From contig NC_056533.1 of assembly GCF_910596095.1 (NCBI RefSeq), forward strand, positions 9,423,001-9,487,000: a stretch of 64,000 nucleotides of DNA. Direction: 5' to 3'. A program made the translations under genes and the position numbers. Position 1 is the stretch's first letter, and every line of letters begins with the position of its first letter. The notes under the pieces were generated by a model. It searched no databases and was not told where the DNA came from. It worked only from the letters and a program-made list of their open reading frames with translations. The stretch is from Thunnus maccoyii (Eukaryota > Chordata > Actinopteri > Scombriformes > Scombridae). This document shows, piece after piece, positions 63,259 to 64,000 of this stretch.

Positions 63259-64000
63259 CTGTGTTTGACATGTGGCAAGAGAGAGGTTAGAAAGGCAGCA
63301 GTGTAGCATTCACAAAAGACTCTTTTTTTATTTGTATTTTCCTGCACGTGCAAAACCAGCAGAGGCATGAATGTAAGTGAAAGCCATTATTATTGGGCAA
63401 GTCCATTTGGTAATTTCAAGGCTCCAAACTAACACACTTGGACCAGATGGGTAGAGTGGCACAGCTGAGGAGGTGTTTATGCACAGCAGAAGGTGTAGTG
63501 AAATTTTGGTGCCCATTATGGCATTTAACTGTGCTGTTCAATCAAAGTATCTTTTAATGCGAGTGCCATTGCAGAGGGTGGTTTTCATGGTTTCAGTTGG
63601 TGAGGTTGGACGCGCAAACCTCTATAAAGTTTTATGTGTGTTGAGTTTTGCCTCTTTCACTTTGCCATACAGATGGGTGAGATATTAAAAGAAAAACTAA
63701 CAAAACTAAAGTGTTTTAGCCTCCAGAACAGCTTCAGTGCTCCTTGTCATAGATTCTTCAAGGACTCACACCGTCCAAAAGACATGCCCTCATTTATTTA
63801 ACTAAGTGAGATCTGGTGACTTTGAAGGTCACAGCTTATGATTCACATAATTTTCATGATCATCAAACCCTTCAGTGACCCCTCATGCTCTGTAGAAGCA
63901 TGCGTTACCTTTCTCCATTCATTTATTCAGGTTTTTCCATCTGTCCATTTTTTTTCCTTACACTGTATAATTTGAAACTGAAAAAAGGCATACATTATTT
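63259..64000. other. akap13 intron, continuing beyond the window
   Basis: No further DH-domain exon was found up to the right edge. Confidence 0.6.

Overview
The window looks like nuclear DNA of a ray-finned (teleost) fish. It is AT-rich, has long TA, CA/TG, GA and poly-G simple repeats, and carries a typical teleost mix of mobile elements: L2/CR1-like and L1-like LINEs, a DIRS tyrosine-recombinase retrotransposon, hAT-type elements and MITEs with TTAA or 8-bp target duplications. The only confidently identified host gene is spliced and has a vertebrate family identity. Species cannot be read from the sequence.

About 48.7-63.3 kb, minus strand: the 3' part of akap13 (A-kinase anchoring protein 13, a RhoA guanine-nucleotide exchange factor). 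Thirteen coding exons were placed by hand from splice sites, reading phase and family similarity. They total 1901 nt. With the one nucleotide owed by the upstream exon this gives 1902 nt, i.e. 633 residues and a stop in one unbroken frame. They cover the end of the Dbl-homology domain, the whole PH domain, the conserved linker (RRAETFGGFDSHQM, DLRRTESDS), the C-terminal coiled coil and a lysine-rich tail. The last coding exon is only 53 nt and lies 1.7 kb past the previous one. The catalytic DH exons and the long N-terminus lie beyond the right edge.

About 1-48.6 kb: no host protein-coding exon could be supported. This is intergenic or possibly deep intronic DNA with many layers of mobile elements. 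(i) 7.1-10.1 kb, plus: a decayed LINE with ORF1, endonuclease, RT and C-terminal knuckle remnants. (ii) 14.15-21.42 kb: a nest. A DNA element with GGGCTGTCAA-type ends holds a 6.2-kb hAT-like element with AGGGTTGCCA ends and a 7/8 target duplication. That one in turn holds a 5'-truncated LINE (plus) and an L2/CR1-like LINE (minus), and still shows a zinc-finger ORF remnant plus an unidentified membrane-protein-like ORF. (iii) 26.85-27.13 kb: a hAT MITE. (iv) 32.4-34.56 kb, plus: a 5'-truncated DIRS element whose recombinase ORF is split by a TTAA MITE. (v) 35.7-38.1 kb, minus: a LINE split just after its stop codon by another TTAA element with an internal 231-bp tandem duplication. (vi) 38.7-39.2 kb, minus: a fragment of L1-type ORF1.

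No CRISPR array, operon or prokaryotic-type system is present. No clearly new functional system was found. The most informative observations are the cryptic terminal akap13 exon, the pyrimidine-rich intron tract next to the PH exon, the nested element with its unexplained membrane-like ORF, and the two insertions at TTAA that split other elements.
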